Shown here piece by piece: positions 22,903 to 32,071 of a DNA stretch of 64,000 nucleotides. A program made the translations under genes and the position numbers. Numbering within the stretch: the stretch's first letter is position 1; the number at the start of each line of letters is the position of its first letter. Location of the stretch: NCBI GenBank assembly GCA_023420415.1, contig JAEZWF010000018.1:1-64000 (forward strand), given 5' to 3'. A model generated the notes under the pieces. It ran no database searches. It saw nothing but the letters and a program-made list of their open reading frames with translations, and was not told where the DNA came from. Source of the stretch: Actinomycetes bacterium. GTDB lineage: Bacteria > Actinomycetota > Actinomycetes > Actinomycetales > Dermatophilaceae.

Positions 22903-24018
22903 ATGGGGCGAGCGCTCGTCGTCGAGGCCGACGGCGGTTCGCGTGGCAACCCCGGCGTCGCCGGCTGGGGTGCCCTGGTGCGCGACGCCGCGACCAGGGC
23001 GGTGCTGTGGGAGGGTGCGGCGCCCCTGGGCAAGGCGTCGAACAACGTCGCCGAGTACTCCGGGCTGATCGCCGGGCTCGGGGCTGCCCGGCGCATCGAC
23101 CCGGGCGCTGACGTCGAGGTGCGGATGGACTCCAAGCTGGTCGTCGAGCAGATGTCCGGCCGGTGGAAGATCAAGCACGAGGACATGCGCCGTCTCGCCC
23201 TCGAGGCCCGTGACGTGGCTGCGGACCTGGGCGACGCCGGGGGCTCGGTGACCTACACGTGGATACCTCGCGAGCAGAACAAGGCGGCCGACGCCCTCTC
23301 CAACGACGGCATGGACGGCCGCACGATCGACCGGATGGTCGGCGCCGACGAGGCCGTGGAGGAGGTCGTCGACCCCGCGCCGGCGACCGCGCCCCCGCCC
23401 GGTGGCCGTGGTGCGGTGACCCGGGTCGTGCTGGTCCGGCACGGCGTCACCGACTTCACCGACGAGGGCAGACTCGACGGCCGGGGTGGCTCTGACCCCT
23501 CGCTCAACGAGACCGGCCGCAGGCAGGCCGCCGCTGCCGGCCGGGCCCTGGGGCATCTCCTAGGTGGGGCTCCGGCCCGCGTCGTCACGTCGTCACTGGC
23601 CCGCGCGGTCGAGACGGGCGCGGTGGTCGCCGACGCGATCGGCGCGACACCCGAGGTCGACCGTGACTGGGACGAGCAGGACTTCGGTGACTGGGACGGC
23701 GCCTCCGTCCACGACCTGGCGCGCGACGCGGAGGGCGACCTGCGCGCCCTGCGGGACGACCCGGCATACGCCCGCCCCGGCGGGGAGACCCATGACCAGC
23801 TGGCCGCGCGGGTCCTGGCGGCCTACGCCCGGGTGGTGGAGGCCGGCGGCACCACCGTCGTGGTCTGCCACCGCAAGCCGATCATGGTGGTGCTGGCCGA
23901 GGTGCTCGGCATCCCGCACGACAAGGTCTGGCGGCTCGCGGCCGCTCCCGGCTCGCTCACCGCGCTGGAGGTCTGGGAGGACGGCACCGTCTCGGTGGCG
24001 TTCACCAACCGCACCTGA
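22903..24018 (+). CDS. Bifunctional RNase H / histidine phosphatase
   Basis: A 371-residue fusion. Residues 1-145 are a type I RNase H with DGGSRGNPG (Asp10), Glu51, Asp76 in MDSKLV and Asp130, able to cut RNA in RNA-DNA hybrids. A Pro/Ala linker follows to about 170. Residues 173-371 are a histidine phosphatase with catalytic RHG (Arg179-His180) and the second His in VVVCHRKP. Mycobacterial relatives also act as an alpha-ribazole or acid phosphatase (family knowledge). It starts five bases after the zinc-ribbon gene and completes a nif3/zinc-ribbon/RNase H cluster typical of Actinobacteria. Confidence 0.92.
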   Translation: MGRALVVEADGGSRGNPGVAGWGALVRDAATRAVLWEGAAPLGKASNNVAEYSGLIAGLGAARRIDPGADVEVRMDSKLVVEQMSGRWKIKHEDMRRLALEARDVAADLGDAGGSVTYTWIPREQNKAADALSNDGMDGRTIDRMVGADEAVEEVVDPAPATAPPPGGRGAVTRVVLVRHGVTDFTDEGRLDGRGGSDPSLNETGRRQAAAAGRALGHLLGGAPARVVTSSLARAVETGAVVADAIGATPEVDRDWDEQDFGDWDGASVHDLARDAEGDLRALRDDPAYARPGGETHDQLAARVLAAYARVVEAGGTTVVVCHRKPIMVVLAEVLGIPHDKVWRLAAAPGSLTALEVWEDGTVSVAFTNRT

Positions 24019-24077
24019 GGTGTCCACTGCGTGACCCGAGCGTCTCGCCATGTGGCCGTGCGTCCTAGTCTTGAGTC

Positions 24078-24491
24078 ATGACCTACGCGGGAGACGTGAC
24101 ACCGCAGGACGCGTATGCCGCGCTCGCGGCCGACGAGGACGCCGTCCTCGTCGACGTGCGGACGACGGCCGAGTGGAGCTACGTCGGACTGCCCGACCTC
24201 GGCAGCATCGGCAAGCGCGTCGTGTGCGTGGAGTGGCAACGCTTCCCCGACGGCGCCGTCAACGGCGACTTCGTCGACCAGCTCCAGGACGTGGGGCTCC
24301 CCGACGGCGCACCCATCTACTTCCTGTGCCGCTCGGGCGTGCGGTCGGTCGCGGCCGCGGAGGCGGCCACCGCGGCCGGTCTCGGCCCGGCATACAACGT
24401 CCTCGACGGGTTCGAGGGCCCGCACGACGACCAGGGGCACCGGTCCGTGGCCGGCTGGAAGAACAGCGACCTCCCGTGGCGCCAAGGCTGA
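24078..24491 (+). CDS. Rhodanese-like sulfurtransferase
   Basis: A 137-residue single-domain rhodanese. The catalytic loop is Cys84-RSGVRS; the N-terminal block VLVDVRTTAEWSYVGLPDL is typical. It probably carries persulfide sulfur in the cytoplasm. It sits 13 bp before metZ, a pairing conserved in mycobacteria and relatives, which suggests it supplies or handles sulfur for homocysteine formation. TAGTCT ends six bases before the ATG with no Shine-Dalgarno, which predicts a leaderless mRNA. Confidence 0.9.
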   Translation: MTYAGDVTPQDAYAALAADEDAVLVDVRTTAEWSYVGLPDLGSIGKRVVCVEWQRFPDGAVNGDFVDQLQDVGLPDGAPIYFLCRSGVRSVAAAEAATAAGLGPAYNVLDGFEGPHDDQGHRSVAGWKNSDLPWRQG

Positions 24492-24504
24492 GTGAGGCGA
24501 TCCC

Positions 24505-25701
24505 ATGAGCGCAGAGTCCTTGTCCAGCAAGGGATTTCGGCCAGACACCATCGCCGTACGCGGCGGCCTCGAGCGCAGCAACTTCGACGAGACGGCCGAG
24601 GCGCTGTTCCTGACCTCGGGCTTCGTCTACGACAGCGCCGAGCAGGCCGAGGCGGCGTTCAAGGACGAGGTCGAGCACTTCATCTACAGCCGGTACGGCA
24701 ACCCCACGGTGACGATGTTCGAGCGCCGGCTGGCCGAGCTCGAGGGTGCACCGGCCTGCTTCGCCACCGCATCGGGCATGTCGGCCGTCTTCGTGGCGCT
24801 CGCGGCCCTGCTCGGCCAGGGCGACCGGGTCGTCGCCTCCCGCGGACTGTTCGGCTCGTGCTTCGTCATCCTCGACGAGATCCTGCCGCGGTGGGGTGTG
24901 GAGACGGTGTTCGTCGACGGGCCCGACCTCGACCAGTGGCGCGAGGCCCTGTCCCAGCCGACTCAGGCGGTGTTCTTCGAGACGCCGAGCAACCCCATGC
25001 AGGAGCTCGTCGACATGCGGGCCGTGTGCGACCTCGCCCACGCGGCCGGCGCCCAGGTCGTCGTCGACAACGTGTTCGGCACGCCGGTGTTCTCCAAGCC
25101 GTTCGAGCACGGCGCCGACGTCGTCGTCTACTCGGCGACCAAGCACATCGACGGCCAGGGCCGGACCCTCGGCGGGGCGGTGCTCGGGTCGGCCGACTTC
25201 ATCGACGGCCCGGTCAAGAACCTCATGCGGCACACCGGACCCTCCATGTCGCCGTTCAACGCGTGGGTGCTCGTCAAGGGCCTCGAGACGCTGGCGCTGC
25301 GCGTGCGCGCCCAGGCGGCCACCGCGCTCACGGTTGCCCGCGCGCTGGAGGGGCACCCCAAGGTCACCACGGTTCTCTACCCGTGGCTCGACTCGCACCC
25401 ACAGCACGAACTGGCGCAGCGGCAGATGCTCGGCGGCGGCACGGTCGTCACCTTCGAGCTCGACGGCGGCAAGGCCGAGGCGTTCGACTTCGTCAACGCC
25501 CTGCAGATCGTCGACATCAGCAACAACCTCGGTGACGCGAAGTCGATGGTCACCCACCCGGCCACCACGACCCACCGGCGGCTCACGCCGGAGGCGCGCG
25601 CCGCGGTCGGCATCACCGACGGCACGGTGCGCATCTCGGTCGGCCTCGAGGACGCCGACGACCTCGTCGCCGACCTGCAGCAAGCGCTCGAGCGGCTTTG
25701 A
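24505..25701 (+). CDS. metZ: O-succinylhomoserine sulfhydrylase
   Basis: A 398-residue PLP enzyme of the Cys/Met metabolism family. It makes homocysteine directly from O-succinylhomoserine (or the acetyl ester) and sulfide. The PLP lysine is Lys213 in YSATKHIDGQGR; other blocks are YSRYGNPTVTMFERRLAELEG, ASGMSAVF and SLGDAKSMVTHPATTTH-like near the C-terminus (written here as GDAKSMVTHPATTTHRRL). It follows the rhodanese gene by 13 bp and is probably co-transcribed with it. Substrate choice between the succinyl and acetyl ester cannot be decided from sequence reading alone. Confidence 0.92.
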   Translation: MSAESLSSKGFRPDTIAVRGGLERSNFDETAEALFLTSGFVYDSAEQAEAAFKDEVEHFIYSRYGNPTVTMFERRLAELEGAPACFATASGMSAVFVALAALLGQGDRVVASRGLFGSCFVILDEILPRWGVETVFVDGPDLDQWREALSQPTQAVFFETPSNPMQELVDMRAVCDLAHAAGAQVVVDNVFGTPVFSKPFEHGADVVVYSATKHIDGQGRTLGGAVLGSADFIDGPVKNLMRHTGPSMSPFNAWVLVKGLETLALRVRAQAATALTVARALEGHPKVTTVLYPWLDSHPQHELAQRQMLGGGTVVTFELDGGKAEAFDFVNALQIVDISNNLGDAKSMVTHPATTTHRRLTPEARAAVGITDGTVRISVGLEDADDLVADLQQALERL

Positions 25702-25729
25702 GCGACCGGCGCGATTAGGCTCTCGCGCC

Positions 25730-26992
25730 ATGAGCGAGCACGACGGCGGCACCCCCACGGAGCGCGACCTGGCGCACCACATGGTGCGGATGCACGGGCG
25801 AAACCCGCGCGAGCACGGCCGGTCGGCCAGCCCGCTCGAGCTGTTCTTCGACCTGGTCTTCGTCATCGCCATCAGCACGGCGTCGGCGCAGCTCGCGCAC
25901 GCGCTCGCCGAGGGCCACATCGGCAGCGGGGTGCTGGCGTTCGCGTTCTGCCTCTTCGCCATCATGTGGGCCTGGGTCAACTTCAGCTGGTTCGCCTCCG
26001 CCTTCGACACCGACGACTGGCTCTACCGCCTCACGACCATGCTCCAGATGGTCGGCGTGCTGATCCTGGCCATGGGCATCGCGCCGATCTTCACCTCGAT
26101 CGAGGAAGGCGGACACCTCGACAACCGCGTCCTCGTCGGCGGCTACGTCGTCATGCGGGTCGCCATGATCTTCCAGTGGCTGCGCGTGGCCAAGCAGGAC
26201 CCCGAGCACCGCGACTGCGCCCTCACCTACGTCAAGTTCATCGCTGCCGCCCAGGTCGGCTGGGTGCTGCTCATCTTCCCCGACATGTCGCTGGGCCTGA
26301 CCCTCGCGTGCATGCTGCCGCTCTACGCCCTGGAGTTCCTCGGTCCCGTGTTCGCCGAGCGCAAAGGCGAGGGCACCCCGTGGCACCCGCACCACATCGC
26401 CGAGCGCTACGGGCTCATCGTCATCATCGCCCTGGGTGAGTGCCTCATCGGCACCATCGCCGCCCTCCAGGTGGTCGTCGAGGAGCAGGGCTGGTCGTGG
26501 GAGGTCGCGGCCGTCGGCCTGGCCGGGGTCGGCATCGCGTTCACCCTGTGGTGGATCTACTTCGCCGTCCCCATGGGGGAGGGCCTGCACGCCAACCGCA
26601 GCCGGGCGTTCGTGTTCGGCTACGGGCACATCGTCATCGTCGCCGCGGTGGCCGCCATCGGCGCCGGCCTGCACGTCTGCGCCTACTACCTCGAGCACAA
26701 GTCGACGCTGTCGTCGACGGGCACGCTGCTCACGGTGATCGTCCCCATGCTGGTCTTCTGGGGCATGCTCATCGCGATCTACACCGCGGTCATCGCCCGC
26801 GACCAGCTGCACGTGCGTGAGACGGTCATCTTCGTCGCGATCCTCGCCGTGGCGGTCGTCCTCGCCCAGGTCCACGTGGCGCTCACGATCTGCCTCCTGG
26901 TCGCGGCGTGTGCGCTCGTGCCCACCATCGTGACGGACGAACGGCTCGGGGTCAGGGAGCGCGAGCAGGCCCTGCGCGACATCGAGTCCTGA
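25730..26992 (+). CDS. ltrA: Low temperature requirement A (LtrA) family membrane protein
   Basis: A 420-residue polytopic membrane protein with about ten helices. The N-terminal block SPLELFFDLVFVIAISTASAQLAHAL is the LtrA signature, and HHIAERYGLIVIIALGECLIGT is the second. The family was named from a Listeria cold-growth mutant; its molecular function is unknown. The ATG at 25730 lies eight bases after TAGGCT with no ribosome site, so a leaderless transcript is likely. It converges on the transporter gene at 27011. Confidence 0.88.
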   Translation: MSEHDGGTPTERDLAHHMVRMHGRNPREHGRSASPLELFFDLVFVIAISTASAQLAHALAEGHIGSGVLAFAFCLFAIMWAWVNFSWFASAFDTDDWLYRLTTMLQMVGVLILAMGIAPIFTSIEEGGHLDNRVLVGGYVVMRVAMIFQWLRVAKQDPEHRDCALTYVKFIAAAQVGWVLLIFPDMSLGLTLACMLPLYALEFLGPVFAERKGEGTPWHPHHIAERYGLIVIIALGECLIGTIAALQVVVEEQGWSWEVAAVGLAGVGIAFTLWWIYFAVPMGEGLHANRSRAFVFGYGHIVIVAAVAAIGAGLHVCAYYLEHKSTLSSTGTLLTVIVPMLVFWGMLIAIYTAVIARDQLHVRETVIFVAILAVAVVLAQVHVALTICLLVAACALVPTIVTDERLGVREREQALRDIES

Positions 26993-27010
26993 GCCACCCG
27001 CTGGCGCTTC

Positions 27011-28105
27011 TCAGGCGGTGAGGGCCAGGGCTGCGATGGACAGCCCGCCCGCGGCCAGAGCGCACACGAGGCCTTGCCACGCAAGGGTTTTCACCTCGAT
27101 GCGTATGCCGCGTGCGCGGCACCGTTGTGCCCACAACAGGGTGGCCAGCGAAGCCCAGGGAGTCACGAGCGGGCCGACGTTGACCCCCACGAGCAACGCC
27201 ATGAGGCGCTGCGGTGCGTCGGCCGTCACCGACTCCAGCGCGGCATACGCAGGCAGGTTGTTGACGATGTTGGCCCCCACGGCGCCGATTGCGCCGACCT
27301 GGGCGAGCGCCCACGGTGAGGTGCCCGACCCGGCGACGCCGGCGAGCACGTCACGCAGGCCGTGGGTCAGGGCGACGTCGATGACGACGAAGAGCACGGT
27401 CACGCCCACGGCCATCCGCCACGGAACCGCGATGTGCGGCAACAGCCCCGGCGACCGCAGCCCCACCGCCACGAGCAGCAGGACCGCCGCCACGACTGAG
27501 ACCCAGGCAGGGGACAGGCCGACCGCGAAGAGCGGGCCGACGGCGAGGCAGACGGCCCCGGCGATGCGCAGCAGCACCGGGTCGTGCGGCTCGGCCGGCG
27601 CCTCGGTCGTGTAGCGGCCGTGCAGCTGGCGCCGGTGCAGCAGGTAGAGCACGACGACGGTGCCGACCACGGCCGCGGCTGCCGGTGCAGCCGCCAGCCG
27701 GACGTAGTCGCCATGGGACTGCCCGAGCGCCGAGAAGTGGTGCAGTGACAGGAGGTTCGTGAGGTTGGAGACCGGCAGCAGCAGCGAGGCCGTGTTGGCG
27801 AGCCACAGCGTCGTCATCGCAAAGGGCACGGGGGAGACGCCGAGCTGGGCTGCGATGGCCAGGCCGACAGGGGTGAGCAGCACGGCCGTGGTGTCGAGCG
27901 ACAGGAACACCGTGCACACCACGGCGAGGGCCACGAAGAGCAGCCACAGCACGATCGTGCGGTGCCGGCCCGCTCGCGCGGTCCAGTGACCTGCGACGTC
28001 GAAAACCCCTGCGGCGTCAGCGATCTCGGCCACGACCGTGATCGCGACGAAGAAGACGAGGACAGGGCCGATGCGCCCGACCAGGTCGGCGAGGTCGGTC
28101 GTCAC
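27011..28105 (-). CDS. ArsB/NhaD-type ion transporter
   Basis: A 364-residue polytopic membrane protein with ten or eleven helices, of the ion-transporter superfamily that includes ArsB, NhaD and SLC13 permeases. Family features are two hairpin-like repeats with LSLDTTAVLLTPVGLAIA plus TLWLANTASLLLPVSNLTNLL in the first half, and GANIVNNLPAYAAL with VGVNVGPLVTPWASLATLLW in the second. Substrate is uncertain (arsenite, Na+/H+ or dicarboxylate). There is no ars regulator nearby. It follows yaaA by ten bases and is probably co-transcribed; GTG 28105 is favoured over the long upstream frame that shadows yaaA. Confidence 0.82.
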   Translation of the reverse strand: MTTDLADLVGRIGPVLVFFVAITVVAEIADAAGVFDVAGHWTARAGRHRTIVLWLLFVALAVVCTVFLSLDTTAVLLTPVGLAIAAQLGVSPVPFAMTTLWLANTASLLLPVSNLTNLLSLHHFSALGQSHGDYVRLAAAPAAAAVVGTVVVLYLLHRRQLHGRYTTEAPAEPHDPVLLRIAGAVCLAVGPLFAVGLSPAWVSVVAAVLLLVAVGLRSPGLLPHIAVPWRMAVGVTVLFVVIDVALTHGLRDVLAGVAGSGTSPWALAQVGAIGAVGANIVNNLPAYAALESVTADAPQRLMALLVGVNVGPLVTPWASLATLLWAQRCRARGIRIEVKTLAWQGLVCALAAGGLSIAALALTA

Positions 28106-28115
28106 GTCGCGCCCG

Positions 28116-28862
28116 TCATCGCGCGGTTGCCTCGAGCACCCACGGCCGACCGGCGCGGGCGGGCTGGGTGAGCTGCACCTCGAACCGGTCGGCGAGCAGG
28201 TCCGGCAGGGCCGTCGGGCGCCGCGGGTCCTTGCCCACCTCGCACAGGGCCCGTGCCACCAGGCCCCGGGTGTGCTTGGCCATGTGCGTGGCCCCAGGCA
28301 CCATGACCTGCACCCAGCGGGTGGCGACGTCACCGCTGGGAGTCCACGCCGCGGCATACGTGCTCGACCGGCAGTCGACGACCAGCCCACGCCCCGCCGC
28401 CTCGGGGAGCACGCGGTCGAGCTCGGGCTTCCACGCGCTGGCCAGGGGCCCGACCGACGGGAGGTTGACACCCATCGAGAGGCGGTAGGGCGCGATGGCG
28501 TCGGTCGGCCGGACGGCGCCGTAGAGCGCCGAGACGACGACCAGCCACCGGTTGGCGCGTCGACGGGCGGCGGTGTCGAGGGTCGCGTAGGACAGGGCGT
28601 CGTAGAGGACCCCCGAGTAGACCCGGGAGGCCGCCAGTGACGGCGCCGTGTGCAGCGCGAGGTTGCGCGCGATCTCCTCGGTGAGGTTGGCGCTGACGCC
28701 GAGCGCCGCGGCGGCGTCGGGTCGGGCGCTGACCTGGGCGAGGGCGTCCGCGACCCGCTGCCGGGTCGGTGCCAGCTCGGGGAACGACAGGCGTTCGTGG
28801 TCGACCGCCCGCCCGCGGCTCCGGCCGGTTTTGGACTCCGACGGCGGCAGCAGGATCAGCAC
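28116..28862 (-). CDS. yaaA: Peroxide stress protein YaaA (UPF0246)
   Basis: A 248-residue cytoplasmic protein of the YaaA/DUF328 family. It starts with MLILLPPSESK and has the family blocks YSGVLYDALSYATLD, LYGAVRPTDAIAPYRLSMG and a conserved C-terminal TRWVQVMVPGATHMAKHTRG. In E. coli YaaA lowers free iron and limits DNA damage under peroxide stress; DNA binding has been reported. It heads a two-gene leftward unit with the transporter at 27011. It is transcribed divergently from the RNB-family nuclease. Confidence 0.9.
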   Translation of the reverse strand: MLILLPPSESKTGRSRGRAVDHERLSFPELAPTRQRVADALAQVSARPDAAAALGVSANLTEEIARNLALHTAPSLAASRVYSGVLYDALSYATLDTAARRRANRWLVVVSALYGAVRPTDAIAPYRLSMGVNLPSVGPLASAWKPELDRVLPEAAGRGLVVDCRSSTYAAAWTPSGDVATRWVQVMVPGATHMAKHTRGLVARALCEVGKDPRRPTALPDLLADRFEVQLTQPARAGRPWVLEATAR

Positions 28863-28926
28863 GCCGAGATCCTAGGTGGACGCCGACCTGCGCCGCTCAG
28901 CGGTCTCGGCTGGATAGGTTGGCGGT

Positions 28927-30429
28927 ATGCCGTTGCGGAAGATCAGCGTCCAGCCCACCCCTGCGTCGTCACCGGTCCTGCCGGGCACCCAGGTGCCGAT
29001 CAGCGCCGAGCTCAAGGCGCGCTTCGACGCCATCCGGGCCGAGCTCGACGTGCCCACCGAGTTCCCGCCGGAGGTGCTGGCCGAGGCGGAAGAGGCCGCC
29101 AAGGCGCCGCGGCTGCCCGAACGCGACGAGACGTCGATCCCGTTCCTCACCATCGACCCGGAGGGGTCGATGGACCTCGACCAGGCGCTGCACATCGAGC
29201 GCGACGGCGAGGGCTACCGCGTGCGCTACGCCATCGCCGACGTGCCCGCGTTCGTACAGGCCGGGGGAGCCGTCGACGCCGAGACGCGCAAGCGGGGCCA
29301 GACGATCTACGCCCCCGACGGGCGGACCCCGCTGCACCCACCGGTGCTCAGCGAGGGCGCGGCCAGCCTGCTGGCCGGCGAGGTGCGCCCCGCGTTCGTG
29401 TGGGACATGCGTCTGTCCGCCGACGGTGAGGGCTACGACAAGCAGGTCTACCGGGCACGGGTGAAGAGCACCGACCGGCTCGACTACGTCGGCGTGCAGA
29501 AGGCCATTGACCAAGCGGACGCCGGCGGCCCCGGCGCCGACGAGCGGCTCATGCTGCTCAAGGAGGTGGGCATCAAGCGGATCGAGTTCGAGCGCCGCCG
29601 CGGTGGCGCGAGCCTGCCGATGCCCGAGCAGGAGGTCAACCAGGACGACCAGGGGCAGTACCGCCTCGGCTTCCGCCCGCCGCTGGAGGTCGAGGACTGG
29701 AACGCCCAGATCTCCCTCATGACCGGCATGGCCGCCGCCGAGATGATGATCGAGGCCAAGGTGGGCATTCTGCGCACGATGCCCGCGCCGGACCCGAACG
29801 CCGTCGGCCGGTTCCGCGCCGCCAGCAGGGCACTCGGCGTCGAGTGGCAGAAGGGCACGCCCTACGGCGAGTTCCTGCGCACCCTGGACCGCACCAACCC
29901 CAAGCACCTCGCCCTGATCCACGAGGCGACGTCGCTGTTCCGCGGCGCGGGCTACACGCCTATGGACGGCGAGGTGCCGGCCGAGCGCGAGCACGCTGCC
30001 GTGGCCTACCCCTATGCCCATGTGACCGCGCCGCTGCGCCGGCTGGTCGACCGGTTCGGGCTCGCCATCTGCGCCGCCCTGTCGGCCAAGGAGGAGGTGC
30101 CCGCCTGGGCTCGCGAAGCGCTGCCGTCGCTGCCGGAGATCATGGCCAGCAGTGACAAGGTCGCCAGTGGAGTCGAGCGCGCCTGCGCCGACGCGGTCGA
30201 GGCGGCCGCCCTGAGCAGCCGGGTCGGCGAGGAGTTTCGCGCGATGGTCGTCGACCAGCGGGACCGCGACAAGGACGGCGGCAAGGTCCTCATCCAGATC
30301 GACGACCCGGCGGTCCTGGCCAATGCCACCGGCAGGGCCGAGCTCGGCACGTGGGTCACGGTCAAGCTGGTCGAGGCGACGGTGTCCACCGGGGTCGTGC
30401 GCTTCGAGGTCGTGGGACCGGCTGCATGA
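28927..30429 (+). CDS. RNB-domain ribonuclease (RNase II/R family)
   Basis: A 500-residue 3'-to-5' exoribonuclease-like protein of the short actinobacterial type. The RNB catalytic block is FLTIDPEGSMDLDQALHIER (about residues 73-92) with the essential aspartates, followed by YAIADVPAFV. Later blocks HLALIHEATSLFRGAGYTPM and AVAYPYAHVTAPLRRLVDRF complete the active site. No full cold-shock or S1 domain is obvious at either end, unlike classical RNase R. ATG 28927 lies six bases after TAGGTT, predicting leaderless translation. Its stop overlaps the next start (ATGA). Confidence 0.9.
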   Translation: MPLRKISVQPTPASSPVLPGTQVPISAELKARFDAIRAELDVPTEFPPEVLAEAEEAAKAPRLPERDETSIPFLTIDPEGSMDLDQALHIERDGEGYRVRYAIADVPAFVQAGGAVDAETRKRGQTIYAPDGRTPLHPPVLSEGAASLLAGEVRPAFVWDMRLSADGEGYDKQVYRARVKSTDRLDYVGVQKAIDQADAGGPGADERLMLLKEVGIKRIEFERRRGGASLPMPEQEVNQDDQGQYRLGFRPPLEVEDWNAQISLMTGMAAAEMMIEAKVGILRTMPAPDPNAVGRFRAASRALGVEWQKGTPYGEFLRTLDRTNPKHLALIHEATSLFRGAGYTPMDGEVPAEREHAAVAYPYAHVTAPLRRLVDRFGLAICAALSAKEEVPAWAREALPSLPEIMASSDKVASGVERACADAVEAAALSSRVGEEFRAMVVDQRDRDKDGGKVLIQIDDPAVLANATGRAELGTWVTVKLVEATVSTGVVRFEVVGPAA

Positions 30430-31457
30430 GCCAGGCGCCGGGCGCGCTGATGCGGGCCGAGATCGAGGAGCAGCCCGAGGCGCTCCAGCGCCTGCTCGAC
30501 GCGCGGGCCGACATCGCGGCCCTCGCCGAGGAGGTGCGCCGCCGCGACATCCGGTTCGTCCTGCTCGCCGCCCGTGGCAGCAGCGACCACGCCGCGCTCT
30601 ACGCGAAGTACCTCATCGAGACCGTCCTCGGGCTGCCGTGCGGACTGGCGTCGATGTCGAGCATCACGGCATACCGCCCCGGACAGTCGTATGCCGGGGT
30701 GCTGTGGGTCGCGGTCAGCCAGTCCGGCGGCTCGCCCGACCTGCGCGAGGCGACGCGGGTGGCGCGCGACTCCGGCGCACTCACGCTCGCGGTGACCAAC
30801 GACCCGGCCTCGCCGCTCGCGGCCGAGACCGAGCTGCACCTCGACATCCGCGCGGGGCTGGAGCGGTCGGTCGCGGCGACCAAGACCTATACGGGCGAGC
30901 TGCTCGCCCTGTGGCTGTTCGTCGACGCGCTCGCCGGGCGCGACGGGTCCGCGGTCGCGGGGGTGCCCGCCGCCGTGGCGCGCGCAGTCCGCGACAGCGA
31001 CGTCTCGGACGTCGTGAGCCGCTACCGGTTCGCCGAGCGACTCGTCACGGTCGGTCGCGGCTTCTCCTACCCGACGGCCCGCGAGGGCGCGCTCAAGCTG
31101 ATGGAGACGTGTCACCTGGCGGCGTCGGCGTTCTCCGGCGCCGACCTGCTCCACGGACCGGTCGCCCACGTCGACCGCGCCACCCCCGTCATGGTCATCG
31201 GGTCCGGGGGAGCCGGCAGTGACCTGCTGCGCCCGGTCGTGGACGCCCTCGTCGAGCGCGGTGCCGACGTCACCCTCGTGCGTGGCTCGGCTGACGACCT
31301 GCCCGGGTACGCCGTGCCGGTCCCCGACGTGCCGGAGGAGCTCACGCCGTTGGTCCAGATCGTGCCGCTGCAGCTCATCGCCCTCGAGCTCGCGCTCTCC
31401 AAGGGCCTCGACCCCGACCGGCCGAGCGGGCTGTCCAAGGTGACGCGGACGCTCTGA
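30426..31457 (+). CDS. SIS-domain sugar isomerase / GlmS-like deaminase
   Basis: A 343-residue protein with two SIS domains but no glutamine-amidotransferase domain. It begins with MRAEIEEQPEALQRLLD, as NagB-II/AgaS-type proteins do. Sugar-phosphate binding blocks are LLAARGSSDHAALYAKY, AVSQSGGSPDLREATR and AATKTYTGELLALWL, with VTVGRGFSYPTAREGALKLMETC in the second domain. It probably deaminates or isomerises an amino-sugar phosphate such as glucosamine-6-phosphate. It is coupled to the RNase gene through a 4-bp overlap, although the two functions are unrelated. Confidence 0.87.
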   Translation: MSQAPGALMRAEIEEQPEALQRLLDARADIAALAEEVRRRDIRFVLLAARGSSDHAALYAKYLIETVLGLPCGLASMSSITAYRPGQSYAGVLWVAVSQSGGSPDLREATRVARDSGALTLAVTNDPASPLAAETELHLDIRAGLERSVAATKTYTGELLALWLFVDALAGRDGSAVAGVPAAVARAVRDSDVSDVVSRYRFAERLVTVGRGFSYPTAREGALKLMETCHLAASAFSGADLLHGPVAHVDRATPVMVIGSGGAGSDLLRPVVDALVERGADVTLVRGSADDLPGYAVPVPDVPEELTPLVQIVPLQLIALELALSKGLDPDRPSGLSKVTRTL

Positions 31458-31493
31458 GGCGCTCCGCGGCATACCTGCCCTATCCTTGTCCGC

Positions 31494-31874
31494 GGATGAG
31501 TCGGTCAGGCGGTCGCGTCGGTGAGCAATCACCGCCGAGGAACGTCCGGGCTCCGAAGGGCACGGTGGTGGCCAACAGCCACCCGGGGTGACCCGCGGGA
31601 CAGTGCCACAGAGAACAGACCGCCGTGCGACCTCGGTCGCGCGGCAAGGGTGAAACGGTGGTGTAAGAGACCACCAGCGGCCTGGGTGACCAGGCCGGCT
31701 AGGTAAACCCCACCCGGAGCAAGTCCAGACAGTGTGCGTTCGAGGGCGGCCCGCCCGAGCACACGGGTAGGACGCTGGAGGCAGTCGGCAACGGCTGTCG
31801 TAGATGGATGACCGTCGCCGCGTCACTGGTAACGGTGGCGCGGAACAGAACCCGGCGTATCGACCGACTCATCC
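31494..31874 (+). ncRNA. rnpB: RNase P RNA
   Basis: Catalytic RNA of RNase P, bacterial type A. The 5' end GGATGAGTCGGTC (31494-31506) pairs over 13 bp with the 3' end (31862-31874) to form P1. The conserved CR-I region GAGGAACGTCCGGGCTCC lies at 31540-31558, with CACAGAGAACAGACCGCC, AGGGTGAAACGGTG and GGTAAACCCC as further landmarks. TATCCT (31481-31486) stands exactly seven bases before the predicted 5' end and is the likely -10 element. It is the last chromosomal gene before the prophage. Confidence 0.95.
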
Positions 31875-32071
31875 ACCCAATCTGTATCGTGGGGGCTGCG
31901 ATAGCGCGCTGACCTGCGGTGATGTTCAGGGAGTGGCAGGGAGCCGTAGACCGCGACCGGTCGCGATCGTGACGGCCCGGCGACGGCCCCGCGAGCACGA
32001 CCAGCGGCGGCCAGCGCATGCGCTGACGGCCCAGGGACGTCCCGTCACCGCCCGCACCTACCCTGTCCAGG

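Noticed and set aside
31860..31960. Attachment-site duplication of the rnpB 3' end inside the window
   Set aside because: I looked for a second copy of the P1 3' strand and neighbouring bases and found none; the other prophage end is outside the window.
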